This document shows, in pieces, positions 28,214 to 38,190 of a stretch of 53,055 nt of DNA (position 1 is the first letter of the stretch; each line of letters begins with the position of its first letter). A program made the translations under genes and the position numbers. The DNA is from Promethearchaeota archaeon (lineage in GTDB: Archaea; Asgardarchaeota; Lokiarchaeia; Sigynarchaeales; SOKP01): contig JAGXNR010000011.1 in NCBI GenBank assembly GCA_019894875.1, positions 1-53,055 of the forward strand. The letters run 5' to 3'. The notes beneath the pieces were generated by a model. It had not been told where the DNA came from and searched no databases. It worked only from the letters and a program-made list of their open reading frames with translations.

Positions 28214-31200
28214 TTATTTTTCTCTAGGGATTGAAAATTTAAAGGTAGTACCCTTGTTTCTTCCCTCAGAGGTAAGCCAAATTTTTCCACCATGTAATTC
28301 AACAAGCTTTTTTGTTATATACAAACCTAGTCCCGTTCCCTCTATCGCTACATCCCAACCTTGCCCATACCGTTCTATTTTACCAAATTGTTTGAAAACC
28401 TGATCTTTCTCTTCTTCAGTAAATCCGATCCCATTATCAGTAATGGAAATAATATGTTCAATATCGTTCATATAAGTTTGAATCGAAATGGTTCCTCCTG
28501 GTTGTGTATATTTAACCGCGTTAAGAAGCAAATTAGATATAACTTCATAAATTCTTTCTTTATCAAACATAGCTTCTACCTTTTTATCTGGATCAAATAA
28601 TACCGACTGATTTCTTAAAGCAGTTAAGCCTTTTAATTCTTTCACACAGAAATTAATAAGAAATGTTAGGTTATCTTTGTTTTTATTCAATTTCAACTGA
28701 CCAGCTTCTAATTTTGCACTTTCCAGTAAAAGGTTTATGATTTTTTCTAGGCGTTTACTTCCATCTTTAATTTCATCCAGAATTGAGATTGTTTCTGGAT
28801 CTAATTTGGATTTATGAAGTGTTAATAAAAGTTCAGTAAATCCTTTTATTGAGATTAAAGGAGTTTTTAATTCGTGGGAAGTTCTAGATAATAATTCTGT
28901 CTTAAATTTATTAATCTTATTTAATGTTATATTTTGCTCTTCTAAATCTTGTTGTACTTGCCATCTCCTTTGTTCGATTTCAATAGCGTCGCATATTAGA
29001 AACAATACTAACTTATCTTGTCCACTAATAATAGGATTATTTTTATAAAATACACAGACTATATTATCCAATCCTTGTTGTGTTCGTATTACCTTTCCAA
29101 AGCATCCCTTAGCTTGAACTTCTTTAATATAGGGATCTGTATTAATGTAACTTCCCTGATCAGTATTTGTGAATGTTTGAGGAAAATCATGTCCTTCTTT
29201 AAAGAATTCGTTAATTAGAAGCTTTTCAGATAATTCCTTCGAATCAAAAGTATAAGAATCATTATTAGAAGAAATTATATTATATTGTTCTTGATCTTCA
29301 GATTTTACTTTATGAGCATATAAAATAAGATCACCATCCAACAGTTTAAGACCAGTATTTAATAGCAATTTAATGTTATTTTGTATATCTGCTGTGAAAT
29401 TTAGAAAATTTACGTTTAGCTCATAAATAAGTTCTTCATACATTTTTTTTTCGGTTATATCATCCAACCATAATCTAGTGCTTATGAGTTTTTCATTTTC
29501 GTCAAAGTGAGGTATCCTTTTTCCGGATACCCATTTTAATTTTCCATTTTTGTCAGTTATCCTAAATTCTAATTCCATTTCGTCATGGTTTTCCATTATT
29601 TTTGTTAAATCTTTTGCATGGATTATTCTATCACGTATAAAAAAATCACTAAGTTCCTCTTTTTTATACCCGATAATTTCTAGCAATTTAGGATTTATAT
29701 ATTCTATTTGATTTTTGTTTACATCTATTTCCAGGATACCTATCGAAGACGTCTCTAATAAATCTCGGTATTGCTCTCTACTCTTCTTTAAAGCTACTTC
29801 TGCCATTTTTATTGTTGTAATATCATGTAAAACTGCCAGAATATGTAGTTTACCCTTTATAGTAATAAGAGATCCAGTAATTTGCATCCATCGTAGTTTC
29901 CCTTCCTTATGTATAAACGGAAATTCTAAAAATTCAATTTTATTTTCATTAAAGAGATCTTTAAAACCCCTTTCCATAAGATTTACTGCATTTTGATCAT
30001 ATATTTCCAACTCTAGAAAGGTTTTACCAATAAATTCAGATGTGGAATAACCGGTAATATTCTCTATTGCCGAGTTACATTCGATAATCTTTCCTTCAGA
30101 ATCAGTAAGAACAACACCATCTGGTAGTGTTTCAAATAATTGATGATATTTTACTTCAGATTCTTTTAATTTCTGTTCTGTGATCTTTCTATTTGTTATA
30201 TCTACAATAGATACAATGACATTTGACCATGTCTTCTCAGATCCAGGAAGTATTAATGTTTTAGCATGAAGATATATTGTCTCTCCTGTGAATGTTTGAG
30301 AAACAATTTCTGCCTCGTATTCTGTTTCACCACTTATTAAATCTAGTAGTTCTTTTTTATTGTGTAAGAAGACATCTTCAGTAAGAAGATTATAATTGCC
30401 TTGGGCTATTTGATTCATTCTTAAAATAAAATCTTCTTTGCTTTGAGCTTTATAAGTGTCTAATGATTTCTTATTTACATCAATTACTTTAGATTTACCG
30501 ATACATTTAAGAATTTCTTCAGGATGATCGTTAAGAAATTTCTCAAAATCATCTATTTCTAAACTTCTTAAATAATCAATATATCTCTTTATTTCTGAAA
30601 AATCTAGGTCAATCAAACCTAATGGGGAATTTTCAAATAACTGACGATATCTCCATTCTGATGATTTTAATTTTTCCTCTGCATTCAATTGATTAGTTAC
30701 ATCAATAGACATAACCAAATCTGCAGGTCTACCTTTATAATTGATAGATTTAGAAAAATTCTCGATCCAGCGGATATTTCCTGATTTTGTTATAATTCGA
30801 TATTTATGATGTTGAATAACATCTTTTTTACCCTCTTCCTTTTTCTTAGCCTGTTCCATTACGAATTCTCTATCATCAGGATGAATGAGCTTTGCAAATT
30901 CATAAGGTTTCCATTTTTTAATTTCTTCTATAGAATACCCATTCAACTTTATTGCTTGTTCATTGAAATATTTAAAAATACCATCTTGGATAACGATTAT
31001 TCCCATGAATGATTGAAAAGCAATAGTTCGGAATCTTTCTTCAGATTCTCTCAACTCTTGTTCTGCAAGTATCATCTCGTTAATGTCTCTTATAGTTCCT
31101 CTTACTCCAACTATATTTCCATCTTTAAAAACAGGTCTTGAATGAATTCTAGCATAAAAATAACTTCCATCTTTTTTACATAACAAATAATCATTAGGTT

Positions 31201-31855
31201 CTGTTTCCTTCCCTTCAAAAATTTCCTTAATATGTAAAAGTGCTTTTTCTTTATAATTAGGGTGAATGAAATTTGATACATTTAAGCCTTCCTTTAAATC
31301 CTCTGGAGTATATCCGAATTTTTTTAAAGCGACTGAATTTACATAGGTTAATTTTAAAACATTATCTGTTTCAAAAATAATATCCGGTAATAAATTTGCT
31401 AGTTCTCTGTATTTTTCCTCATTTTGTTTAGTATCAGATAATTTGATTTCCAATTCCTTTCGTTTTGAAATATCTCTTAGATTAATCAAAACTTTATTAG
31501 AAGCAATATTACCATTATATTTTTTTATTATAATCTTAACCCAATAAAGATCTTGCACTGAAGTTTTAATCCTCATTTCCTCATATTTCTTCATAGTTTC
31601 CATTTGATTTTTTAAGAAAGTGATTATTTTCTTAGCATCATCGGAATAAACTAAATTCAAAAAAGAGGTTCCTATGAGTGTATCATGAGTATAACCCAAC
31701 TTCTCTAAAAAACTACTATTATTAATAAACTCAATCTTAAACTCATGCTCTGATTGAGCAATCATAAATAAATCATCAGTTATATCCATAAAAAGAGGGA
31801 ATAGCGTTTCAAAATCTTCACAATTTTTTTTACCATTAGAAATCATAAAAAACAC
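28214..31855 (-). CDS. Soluble multi-PAS/GAF sensor histidine kinase
   Basis: This is a 1213-residue cytoplasmic histidine kinase without membrane segments. About six PAS units follow one another (roughly 18-135, 150-265, 275-395, 405-560, 570-690, 695-810), each ending in DIT/DIN-type motifs; the fourth is enlarged by an insertion. A GAF-like region (about 820-960) follows, then the dimerisation/phospho-acceptor domain with SHELKTPLISIKG and the ATPase domain with NLLLNAVKYT, DNGIGF and GTGLGLYI. All catalytic motifs are intact. No response regulator lies next to it; the lone receiver at 50311 is a possible partner. Confidence 0.93.
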   Translation of the reverse strand: MFFMISNGKKNCEDFETLFPLFMDITDDLFMIAQSEHEFKIEFINNSSFLEKLGYTHDTLIGTSFLNLVYSDDAKKIITFLKNQMETMKKYEEMRIKTSVQDLYWVKIIIKKYNGNIASNKVLINLRDISKRKELEIKLSDTKQNEEKYRELANLLPDIIFETDNVLKLTYVNSVALKKFGYTPEDLKEGLNVSNFIHPNYKEKALLHIKEIFEGKETEPNDYLLCKKDGSYFYARIHSRPVFKDGNIVGVRGTIRDINEMILAEQELRESEERFRTIAFQSFMGIIVIQDGIFKYFNEQAIKLNGYSIEEIKKWKPYEFAKLIHPDDREFVMEQAKKKEEGKKDVIQHHKYRIITKSGNIRWIENFSKSINYKGRPADLVMSIDVTNQLNAEEKLKSSEWRYRQLFENSPLGLIDLDFSEIKRYIDYLRSLEIDDFEKFLNDHPEEILKCIGKSKVIDVNKKSLDTYKAQSKEDFILRMNQIAQGNYNLLTEDVFLHNKKELLDLISGETEYEAEIVSQTFTGETIYLHAKTLILPGSEKTWSNVIVSIVDITNRKITEQKLKESEVKYHQLFETLPDGVVLTDSEGKIIECNSAIENITGYSTSEFIGKTFLELEIYDQNAVNLMERGFKDLFNENKIEFLEFPFIHKEGKLRWMQITGSLITIKGKLHILAVLHDITTIKMAEVALKKSREQYRDLLETSSIGILEIDVNKNQIEYINPKLLEIIGYKKEELSDFFIRDRIIHAKDLTKIMENHDEMELEFRITDKNGKLKWVSGKRIPHFDENEKLISTRLWLDDITEKKMYEELIYELNVNFLNFTADIQNNIKLLLNTGLKLLDGDLILYAHKVKSEDQEQYNIISSNNDSYTFDSKELSEKLLINEFFKEGHDFPQTFTNTDQGSYINTDPYIKEVQAKGCFGKVIRTQQGLDNIVCVFYKNNPIISGQDKLVLFLICDAIEIEQRRWQVQQDLEEQNITLNKINKFKTELLSRTSHELKTPLISIKGFTELLLTLHKSKLDPETISILDEIKDGSKRLEKIINLLLESAKLEAGQLKLNKNKDNLTFLINFCVKELKGLTALRNQSVLFDPDKKVEAMFDKERIYEVISNLLLNAVKYTQPGGTISIQTYMNDIEHIISITDNGIGFTEEEKDQVFKQFGKIERYGQGWDVAIEGTGLGLYITKKLVELHGGKIWLTSEGRNKGTTFKFSIPREK

Positions 31856-32074
31856 TTATGTAAACAAATCGTCTTAAAGTTTTAATAAGATAATATGTAT
31901 TTTTCCTTGATATTTCATTAGTATTAAGATCGGTATTTATATATTGTCGTATTAGAAGTAATTCGTAATAGTTACATACACAAAGTTACAAATTTATCAA
32001 TTTAGATTTGTTTTCTATTATTTCAAATAATAAGGTTTTGGAGCACTAAAAGCCTTTTAATTATATTAACTCTA

Positions 32075-33103
32075 TTATAGCATATAGTCTTTTGAATTTT
32101 CAATATACTCTATTTCTGCGATAATAGTTTTAGTGAGATTTTGATAATCTTTTCCATATACTACTTTGCTTTGAGAATCCTTCGAATCGGAATATCTTAA
32201 AGTAAGAGCTGCCGCAAACATTAATGAGGCCTCATTGATTTCACCTTGAACAATAGTAACTGGTCCGGGAATATCTTCAACTTCCATTATCAAATCATCA
32301 GGTTTCTTGAGTTGGAGTAAATGGTTATTTTCAATTTCATTTCTTCCTATAATTATTTTTGTATTATGAAAACGAAACTGTCTCCCTTCTCTTAGGATGC
32401 TAATATCTTCTATTAACAGATTTTTTGTAAATTTCAGATAATCTTTCATTCTATTGGAAAAATTTTGATCTGTTAGTAAACACCCCCCACATGCAAAATA
32501 TTCGTCGAGTAATTTATGTTGTCTAGCTAAATCTAATTGAATTTTTCTACTTCTTCCGTTTATTCCTAATAACTTTGTTCTATCAATTAATCCTTGTTCT
32601 TCGTAAATTGTTGGTTCTAAATGTAGAGCAGATAAAGGTCTTAAGAGCCTTTTTTCAAGGCCTGATTCTTTTTCAACTATTTTTAAAGCATTCATATGTT
32701 GAGATTTTGGACGTTGGTTAAGAACTTCTCCAGTGAAAATGAAATCCGCTTTAACTTTTTCGTTAAATTCAATTGCTTTTTTTAAAATATATATTCTACA
32801 ATCAATGCAAGGATTAAGATTTTTACCGTAGCCGAATTTTGGATTACGTACAATCTCTAAATAATCATTACCTTTAGATATGCTATAAACTTTTATCCCA
32901 AGTTTTTCATGGAATAAGTTTAATCCACAATCTGAATGACTAAGAACTTTATCACAAAGACAAAAAGGAGATTTAATGTTGAGACCAATAATTTCAATCC
33001 CTTGCTGTTGAAGCAAGAGACAGGCGGTTAAACTATCCAATCCCCCCGAAACTAATCCTAACCCAGTTAGTTGATTGTTTTTTTTGGTTTTTTTACTTGA
33101 CAT
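32075..33103 (-). CDS. PP-loop ATP pyrophosphatase, tRNA thiolation (ThiI/MnmA-like)
   Basis: This 342-residue protein has the PP-loop SGGLDS near its N-terminus, which adenylates a tRNA uridine or another acceptor before sulfur transfer. CLCDK, NPCIDCRIYIL and ACGGCLLTD hold cysteines that may form a persulfide or bind an Fe-S cluster. GEVLNQRPKSQH is typical of the ThiI/MnmA-like family. A C-terminal domain of about 110 residues with KIIIGRNEIENN follows. It is third in an E1-like, TusA-like, PP-loop operon, so a sulfur-relay role in tRNA thiolation fits. The modified position is unknown. Confidence 0.8.
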   Translation of the reverse strand: MSSKKTKKNNQLTGLGLVSGGLDSLTACLLLQQQGIEIIGLNIKSPFCLCDKVLSHSDCGLNLFHEKLGIKVYSISKGNDYLEIVRNPKFGYGKNLNPCIDCRIYILKKAIEFNEKVKADFIFTGEVLNQRPKSQHMNALKIVEKESGLEKRLLRPLSALHLEPTIYEEQGLIDRTKLLGINGRSRKIQLDLARQHKLLDEYFACGGCLLTDQNFSNRMKDYLKFTKNLLIEDISILREGRQFRFHNTKIIIGRNEIENNHLLQLKKPDDLIMEVEDIPGPVTIVQGEINEASLMFAAALTLRYSDSKDSQSKVVYGKDYQNLTKTIIAEIEYIENSKDYML

Positions 33104-33114
33104 GATATTTCTAT

Positions 33115-33387
33115 TTAGATTTTTCTAATTAATAATCTCCAAGTCTTTTTCTCTGTATCTAACGTTTCAATTTCTAAGGTTTCGCCTATTTTTTGACGTT
33201 TACAATTAGCGGGAACACTATCTACTGCTGCTGGGAAATCTAACATTACTTTTAATAGTTCTCCACTTTTCATTTCTTCTAATTTTAGTTTTGTATATAC
33301 AAAAGTCATAGGACATACTTTTCCTCGTATATCTAATTCCTGAATTTGTTGATGTTTAATATCTTTCAAATCATTCAAAACAAGCAT
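33115..33387 (-). CDS. TusA/SirA-like sulfur carrier
   Basis: This is a 90-residue TusA-fold protein. DIRGKVCPMTFVYTKLKLEEM contains the sulfur-carrying cysteine, but the usual CPxP becomes CPMT, so the second proline is lost. The remainder (SGELLKVMLDFPAAVDSVP) matches the family. Its start overlaps the E1-like gene by 17 bases, and the PP-loop gene begins 11 bases after its stop. It would hand persulfide sulfur to the thiolase, much as TusA does for MnmA. Confidence 0.85.
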   Translation of the reverse strand: MLVLNDLKDIKHQQIQELDIRGKVCPMTFVYTKLKLEEMKSGELLKVMLDFPAAVDSVPANCKRQKIGETLEIETLDTEKKTWRLLIRKI

Positions 33388-34189
33388 CTCCTATATTGTA
33401 CTCATGAGAAGCAACTAGATCTGTAGCTTCATCTCCACACGCTAAACAATTTTCATTTCTAACAACTTTTATAAAACTAAACTTATAGTTTAATAGATCT
33501 AAAAATAGCATTCGGTTTGTGATTAAATCACCTATATTCAAGATCGTCTTTATAGCTTCATTAGCTTGGATACAGCCAATTATCCCGGGTATTAATCCAA
33601 TGATCCCTGCTTGAGAACATGACATAGTTGGTTCATGTTCAGTTATATCTCCAAAAATACATCGATAACAAGTAGTTTTTTCTTTAGGATTCACTGTTAA
33701 AATTTGCCCATTAAATCGGATAACCCCTGCTATTGAAAACGGGATTCCTAAACTAATACATGCGTCATTTATCAGCATTTTTGTGGGAATATTATCAGAT
33801 CCATCAATTACAAAGTCAGAACCTTCTAAAATTCCTTTAACATTATTTGGTAAAAGAACATCATTTACACATTCTATATTTATTTCAGGATTTAATTGAT
33901 GGAGCTTTTCATAAGCACTCTGGGTTTTTCTCTTGTTAATATCATTAGTAAAATGAAGTATTTGCCTATGTAAGTTAGATAAATCCACGTTATCAAAATC
34001 TACAATTTTTATATTTCCTATTCCTGCCGCTGTTAAATAAAATGCCACAGGAGATCCTAATCCGCCACATCCGATAATTGTCACTCTGGAGTTTAAGAGT
34101 TTTTTCTGTCCGATTCCCCCTATTTCTTTTAAAACAATTTGTCTAGAATATCTTTCTATTTGTTGTTGAGAAAAATCCATATAGATCAA
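33371..34189 (-). CDS. E1-like ThiF/MoeB/HesA adenylyltransferase
   Basis: This is a 272-residue E1-like enzyme that adenylates the C-terminal Gly-Gly of a ubiquitin-fold carrier. It has the nucleotide motif VTIIGCGGLGSPVAFYL, the SNLHRQILH arginine region, and two CxxC pairs (CYRC, CLACG) for structural zinc. TMSCSQAGIIGLIPGIIG covers the active-site cysteine loop. It is the first gene of a sulfur-transfer operon. The obvious partner, a MoaD/ThiS-like protein ending in Gly-Gly, is encoded 9 kb away at 42857. Whether it serves molybdopterin, tRNA thiolation or protein tagging is open. Confidence 0.9.
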   Translation of the reverse strand: MIYMDFSQQQIERYSRQIVLKEIGGIGQKKLLNSRVTIIGCGGLGSPVAFYLTAAGIGNIKIVDFDNVDLSNLHRQILHFTNDINKRKTQSAYEKLHQLNPEINIECVNDVLLPNNVKGILEGSDFVIDGSDNIPTKMLINDACISLGIPFSIAGVIRFNGQILTVNPKEKTTCYRCIFGDITEHEPTMSCSQAGIIGLIPGIIGCIQANEAIKTILNIGDLITNRMLFLDLLNYKFSFIKVVRNENCLACGDEATDLVASHEYNIGDACFE

Positions 34190-34454
34190 ATTTTAATTCT
34201 ATTTTTTAAAATATAACTGAAATAAGTAATAGGAATTAACGATTATAATACTATGAAATGAAAAATTTTGGAGACATTTATTTTTTACTCTAATTTTTAA
34301 TAAATAGGGAATTTGAATATAGTTTTACCTGTTTCTTTTGTGTTTTTTAATACTCTCCACTTTTAAAACAATAAAAGATTTTCATTTAGAAGATAATCTA
34401 ATTTTTTCTTCTATTTTGTTTAATAAGGGTAAATTTTAAAAAACATCAATAAGA

Positions 34455-34466
34455 TTTAAATATAAA
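34455..34466 (+). promoter_or_regulatory. Candidate TATA box of ccmF
   Basis: TTTAAATATAAA lies 17 bases before the ccmF ATG. Archaeal initiation about 25 bases from the centre of such a box would give a nearly leaderless message. Support is by position only. Confidence 0.35.
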
Positions 34467-34482
34467 TACTTTGTAGGCATAT

Positions 34483-36201
34483 ATGATGATTTTTAAGCCA
34501 ATATCCACAAAAAAAATGCTTATCCTAAATATTGGGATTATAATTGGGATTAGCTTAATTTTACCCATACTGTTAGATCTAATTGAAATAAGCCGTAGAA
34601 TATTGCTTATATCATATTTGGGTACGGGTTTAATTATTTTTTTAGTAATATTAATGCTACTTGATATAGCTTTCTTATTTTTTCAAAAACAGAATATTTA
34701 TTTATTTTCCTTGCTCAACATGAGCATTACATTGTTGATGTTCTTACTAATGATGTATAGTTTTCTTAATAATATTTTTGAATTTGTCAATGTCATGAAT
34801 TACAGTGAGACCACACAACCTTTGATTTATAAGATTGTAGCGATATGGGCAGGTCAAGATGGTTCAATTATGATTTGGATACTCTTTAATTCAATTATGA
34901 TAAACTTTTTTAGAATTAATAACCAAAATAAGGAGGATTTGGTATTTATACGCTCTATTATTATGTCGTTAATCATCTCTTCTATATTTACTATAATTCT
35001 ATTTACAATGAATCCCTTTAATATTGATTTAACACCTGACGTACCAGGTGGTATAGGTTTAAATCCACTGTTAATATCTCCCTTTATGATTTGGCATCCA
35101 TTTTTTACGTTTTTGGCATACGCGATCTTCTTGGTTCCTTTTACAATAATAATTGCCGAAGTTATCAGTCGAAACTCTAAGTTGTTAAATTCATACCAAC
35201 AAAATTTTTACGATTTTTCTTTAAAGTTTGGGTGGTTAGTATCTACTTTAAGTATCGGATTAGGTGCGTATTGGGCTAAAATTGCTTTAAATTGGGGACG
35301 ATATTGGGGGTGGGATCCTGTTGAGGTCGTATCACTTGTCCCATGGTTTTTCATTACCGCTTTCTTCCATACAATAATTTTTAAAAAGAAAAACCCGATT
35401 TTAATCAAAATTAACGTGAGTTTAATTTTCCTGTCAATTATTTTTTCTACACTTATTACCAGAACGGGAAATTTAAGCCCCCTTCACTCATTTACAGGAG
35501 GATCAGAATTACTGATTTGGTTAATAATTGTAGGACTTATTTTAGTAATTCTTCCTCTCTATGTTATATATATTGTACTAGATTATTTAACGATAGAATA
35601 TAAGAAGAAGAAGCTATTTTTTGATTATTTAAGCTATATACTTTTGTTTGGATTATCATTTGTTTGCATCTTTGGTCTTTTTATTCCACCATTTACATTA
35701 TTTCTATCAAGTTATTTCCCATTAGATGTTATTTATATCGGTCCCGACTATTTTATTATTACAACTTTAATTTTATCTGTAGGATTAGCTTTAACACTAA
35801 TTTTTTGTTCTTTATGGGAATATTTTGATATTAAATGGATCGCACTTGCAATAGCTATTGGGTTAACAGTTCAATCAGTATTTTCTTTTACCTTACTCTT
35901 AATCTTAGATATATGGATTAATCCACTACTAATAATATTTTTCATTTCAATTATTGCCTCCTTTTATAAATTGGCTAATAACTTCGAAATCCGAAAAGGG
36001 ATCAAATATTTTTTTAGATTAAATTCAAAAACGATAATCCATGCAGGAATCTCATTTATTCTGGTAGGATTCTTAATTGATCCCAATCTTGAGTTATATC
36101 AAGATATATTTTTCATCACAGGTTTTATTCTTTTAATTATTGGGATAATCCCCTCAATTTTTTCTGTATTCTTTACAAAGAAGGAAGAAGTTGTTTCATA
36201 A
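34483..36201 (+). CDS. ccmF: Cytochrome c maturation protein CcmF-like
   Basis: This is a polytopic membrane protein of 572 residues, the heme-ligation subunit of system I cytochrome c biogenesis. WAGQDGSIM is at 122-130, a conserved-type His lies in IWHPFF (H205), and the tryptophan-rich heme-handling motif WGRYWGWDPVE is at 271-281. About a dozen hydrophobic segments follow the family pattern. It is somewhat shorter than bacterial CcmF. It begins a plus-strand half operon with ccmA and ccmB. CcmH and CcmG, its usual partners, are not in the window. Confidence 0.9.
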   Translation: MMIFKPISTKKMLILNIGIIIGISLILPILLDLIEISRRILLISYLGTGLIIFLVILMLLDIAFLFFQKQNIYLFSLLNMSITLLMFLLMMYSFLNNIFEFVNVMNYSETTQPLIYKIVAIWAGQDGSIMIWILFNSIMINFFRINNQNKEDLVFIRSIIMSLIISSIFTIILFTMNPFNIDLTPDVPGGIGLNPLLISPFMIWHPFFTFLAYAIFLVPFTIIIAEVISRNSKLLNSYQQNFYDFSLKFGWLVSTLSIGLGAYWAKIALNWGRYWGWDPVEVVSLVPWFFITAFFHTIIFKKKNPILIKINVSLIFLSIIFSTLITRTGNLSPLHSFTGGSELLIWLIIVGLILVILPLYVIYIVLDYLTIEYKKKKLFFDYLSYILLFGLSFVCIFGLFIPPFTLFLSSYFPLDVIYIGPDYFIITTLILSVGLALTLIFCSLWEYFDIKWIALAIAIGLTVQSVFSFTLLLILDIWINPLLIIFFISIIASFYKLANNFEIRKGIKYFFRLNSKTIIHAGISFILVGFLIDPNLELYQDIFFITGFILLIIGIIPSIFSVFFTKKEEVVS

Positions 36202-36381
36202 TTATCAGATCTTATAATTATATCGTATTTGGATGCTTAACTGTGGCTTTATATATATCCTTAAACTTTTTTTTCTTTCTTTAATTTAAAGATAAAAGAG
36301 AAATAGTTTAAGTAAAATAATTTTTTTAAATAATTAATCACTAGATTTTTCTATTATTTTGAAATAATATACGGTTATTAC

Positions 36382-37095
36382 ATGATTAAGCCTAAACACA
36401 AATTAATAAATTGTGTAAACTTATCCAAACAATTTGGTTACTTTTTTGCATTAAAAAACATTTCTTTTACAGCTAAAGAAAATATCATAATTGGGATAGC
36501 CGGTGCAAATGGAGCAGGAAAAACAACATTGATCAAAATCTTATGTGGGTTAATCTCGCCCACCCTAGGAAAGATTGAGATTCAAGGAATGAATTATGAG
36601 CAGCATTCAAAGATAATAAAGAATAATATTGGAATATCAATCGATGAATCTTTTCTCTATGAAGAATTGACTATCTATGAAAACTTAAAATTTTATGACA
36701 ATTTGCACCAAAATTTTAATAAAAACATTATACAAACTAAAACCGAGCAATTTGCTCAAAAGTTCAACTTAACAGAATGGATTAACGAACCAGTTAAGAA
36801 CTTATCACATGGAATGAAACAGAAAGTAGAATTGATCAGGGTGTTCATGCATCAGCCTTCAATTTTATTTTTAGATGAACCGTTTTCTGGACTTGATTTT
36901 AATACGACTAAGCTCTTAATTGATACACTATTAGAACTAAAGAATAATGAAAAAGTGTCAATAATTCTCACAACGCATAAAACTGAAATCTTAACGCAAA
37001 TCTGTGATGAAATCATCGTTTTAAGTAAAGGAAGAATCAATAAATCCTTTAAAAAAGAGGAATATGAAGATAATCAAATAGAATCATATTTCTAG
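36382..37095 (+). CDS. ccmA: Heme exporter ATP-binding protein CcmA-like
   Basis: This is an ABC ATPase of 237 residues with Walker A GANGAGKTT, signature LSHGMKQK, Walker B SILFLDEPFSGLD and the switch His in TTHKTE. It probably powers release of heme-loaded CcmE from the CcmABCD complex. By sequence alone it could be any ABC-2 type ATPase. Its place between ccmF and ccmB, with only 14 bases to the latter, makes CcmA the best call. Confidence 0.85.
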   Translation: MIKPKHKLINCVNLSKQFGYFFALKNISFTAKENIIIGIAGANGAGKTTLIKILCGLISPTLGKIEIQGMNYEQHSKIIKNNIGISIDESFLYEELTIYENLKFYDNLHQNFNKNIIQTKTEQFAQKFNLTEWINEPVKNLSHGMKQKVELIRVFMHQPSILFLDEPFSGLDFNTTKLLIDTLLELKNNEKVSIILTTHKTEILTQICDEIIVLSKGRINKSFKKEEYEDNQIESYF

Positions 37096-37109
37096 GAGGA
37101 GTAAGAGCA

Positions 37110-37835
37110 ATGGGGAATAAAAACAAAGATCAAAAATCAAGTTTAAAATTACTAAAAACAATTTTGTTTAAAGATATTAAATCAGAAATAAGACAAATTA
37201 ATGATTTATTTTCTCTTTTTCTTTTTGGTATTATCTCAATTTTTATATTTTCTTCAGTGTATAACTTCAGTACTCAAAATCAAAATATGCCATTAGACAT
37301 TTTTGTAATTGAAGTCTGGTTAATTATATTTTTTACCTTGATTTATCTTATGTCTAAGTTATTTGTGAAAGAAAAAGAATCTGGGACGCTTGGTGGATTA
37401 CTTTCTTCACCAATATCAGGAAATATATTACTGTTGAGTAAAATCCTTTTTTGTTTAATCTTACTGAGCTTTGTTGAGTTAATATTATTCTTCTTCAGTA
37501 TTTTTTTATCCACACCTATGATTGAAAATTTAAGCTTTACTCAGCTTGTTATTTTTATATTTTTAGGGGTTTTATTACCGACACTAGACTTGGCTATATG
37601 CGGTAGTCTAGTTTCTGCATTTTCAATGTATGCTAAAAATAAATCCTTTGTTTTACCGATTTTATTATTTCCCTTAATTTTGCCAATTACGACGCCTATA
37701 ATCTCCTTAAACATTAAAATATTAGAAGGTAATTTAATATCTGAGATGTATTATGAAATAATATTTTTAATAGCTCATATTACTCTTATGATCTCAATCG
37801 TAACATTGCTTTCCCAGACTCTGTTATATGATTAA
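37110..37835 (+). CDS. ccmB: Heme exporter membrane protein CcmB-like
   Basis: This is a 241-residue integral membrane protein with about six hydrophobic segments. It has the CcmB-like loop LFVKEKESGTLGGLLSSPISG after the second segment, which matches the family's KExGTLxxLLxxP pattern, and PLILPITTPI near the end. It is the membrane half of the CcmAB transporter. An AGGAGGAG site precedes its ATG. Its stop lies only six bases from the end of the convergent ccmE gene. Confidence 0.87.
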   Translation: MGNKNKDQKSSLKLLKTILFKDIKSEIRQINDLFSLFLFGIISIFIFSSVYNFSTQNQNMPLDIFVIEVWLIIFFTLIYLMSKLFVKEKESGTLGGLLSSPISGNILLLSKILFCLILLSFVELILFFFSIFLSTPMIENLSFTQLVIFIFLGVLLPTLDLAICGSLVSAFSMYAKNKSFVLPILLFPLILPITTPIISLNIKILEGNLISEMYYEIIFLIAHITLMISIVTLLSQTLLYD

Positions 37836-37841
37836 ATAATA

Positions 37842-38180
37842 TTAACTGCACTGCGTATGAACTTGAGTAGCTACAATAACTAGGGAAGAATCAAATAGTC
37901 CTGTTACTACTACTTGTATACCATTTTCTAAATCATTAGGTATTGGAATCCCACTTATATCAATAATAATGCTATATTCATTCTCAATTAAATTAAAATT
38001 CCCACCTGAAAATCCTTGTGCTACCCCAATTACTTGAATTTCTCTATTGTGGTATTGGGAGGGATTTGATGCAACTTGAGAAACTTGAAGATAAGGGCGG
38101 GAATTTATTGTTATAAGTGAAACAATAACAATTACCGATACAATTATTACACCAATCGCTATTAATTTAGATTTTTTCAT
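37842..38180 (-). CDS. ccmE: CcmE-like heme chaperone with Cys near the C-terminus, ending early
   Basis: This is a 112-residue protein with an N-terminal membrane anchor (KLIAIGVIIVSVIVIVSLITI) followed by an OB-fold domain (VSQVASNPSQYHNREIQVIG, then IIIDISG, GIQVVVTGLF). The heme-attachment region reads VHTQCS and then stops. Known CcmE proteins have HxxxY, or CxxxY in an archaeal/deltaproteobacterial variant. Here the cysteine is present but the tyrosine is missing, although the codons after the TAA are TAT TAT. A TTG ten codons upstream overlaps ccmD, so the ATG at 38180 is preferred. Confidence 0.82.
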   Translation of the reverse strand: MKKSKLIAIGVIIVSVIVIVSLITINSRPYLQVSQVASNPSQYHNREIQVIGVAQGFSGGNFNLIENEYSIIIDISGIPIPNDLENGIQVVVTGLFDSSLVIVATQVHTQCS

Positions 38181-38190
38181 TTTTCTTAAT

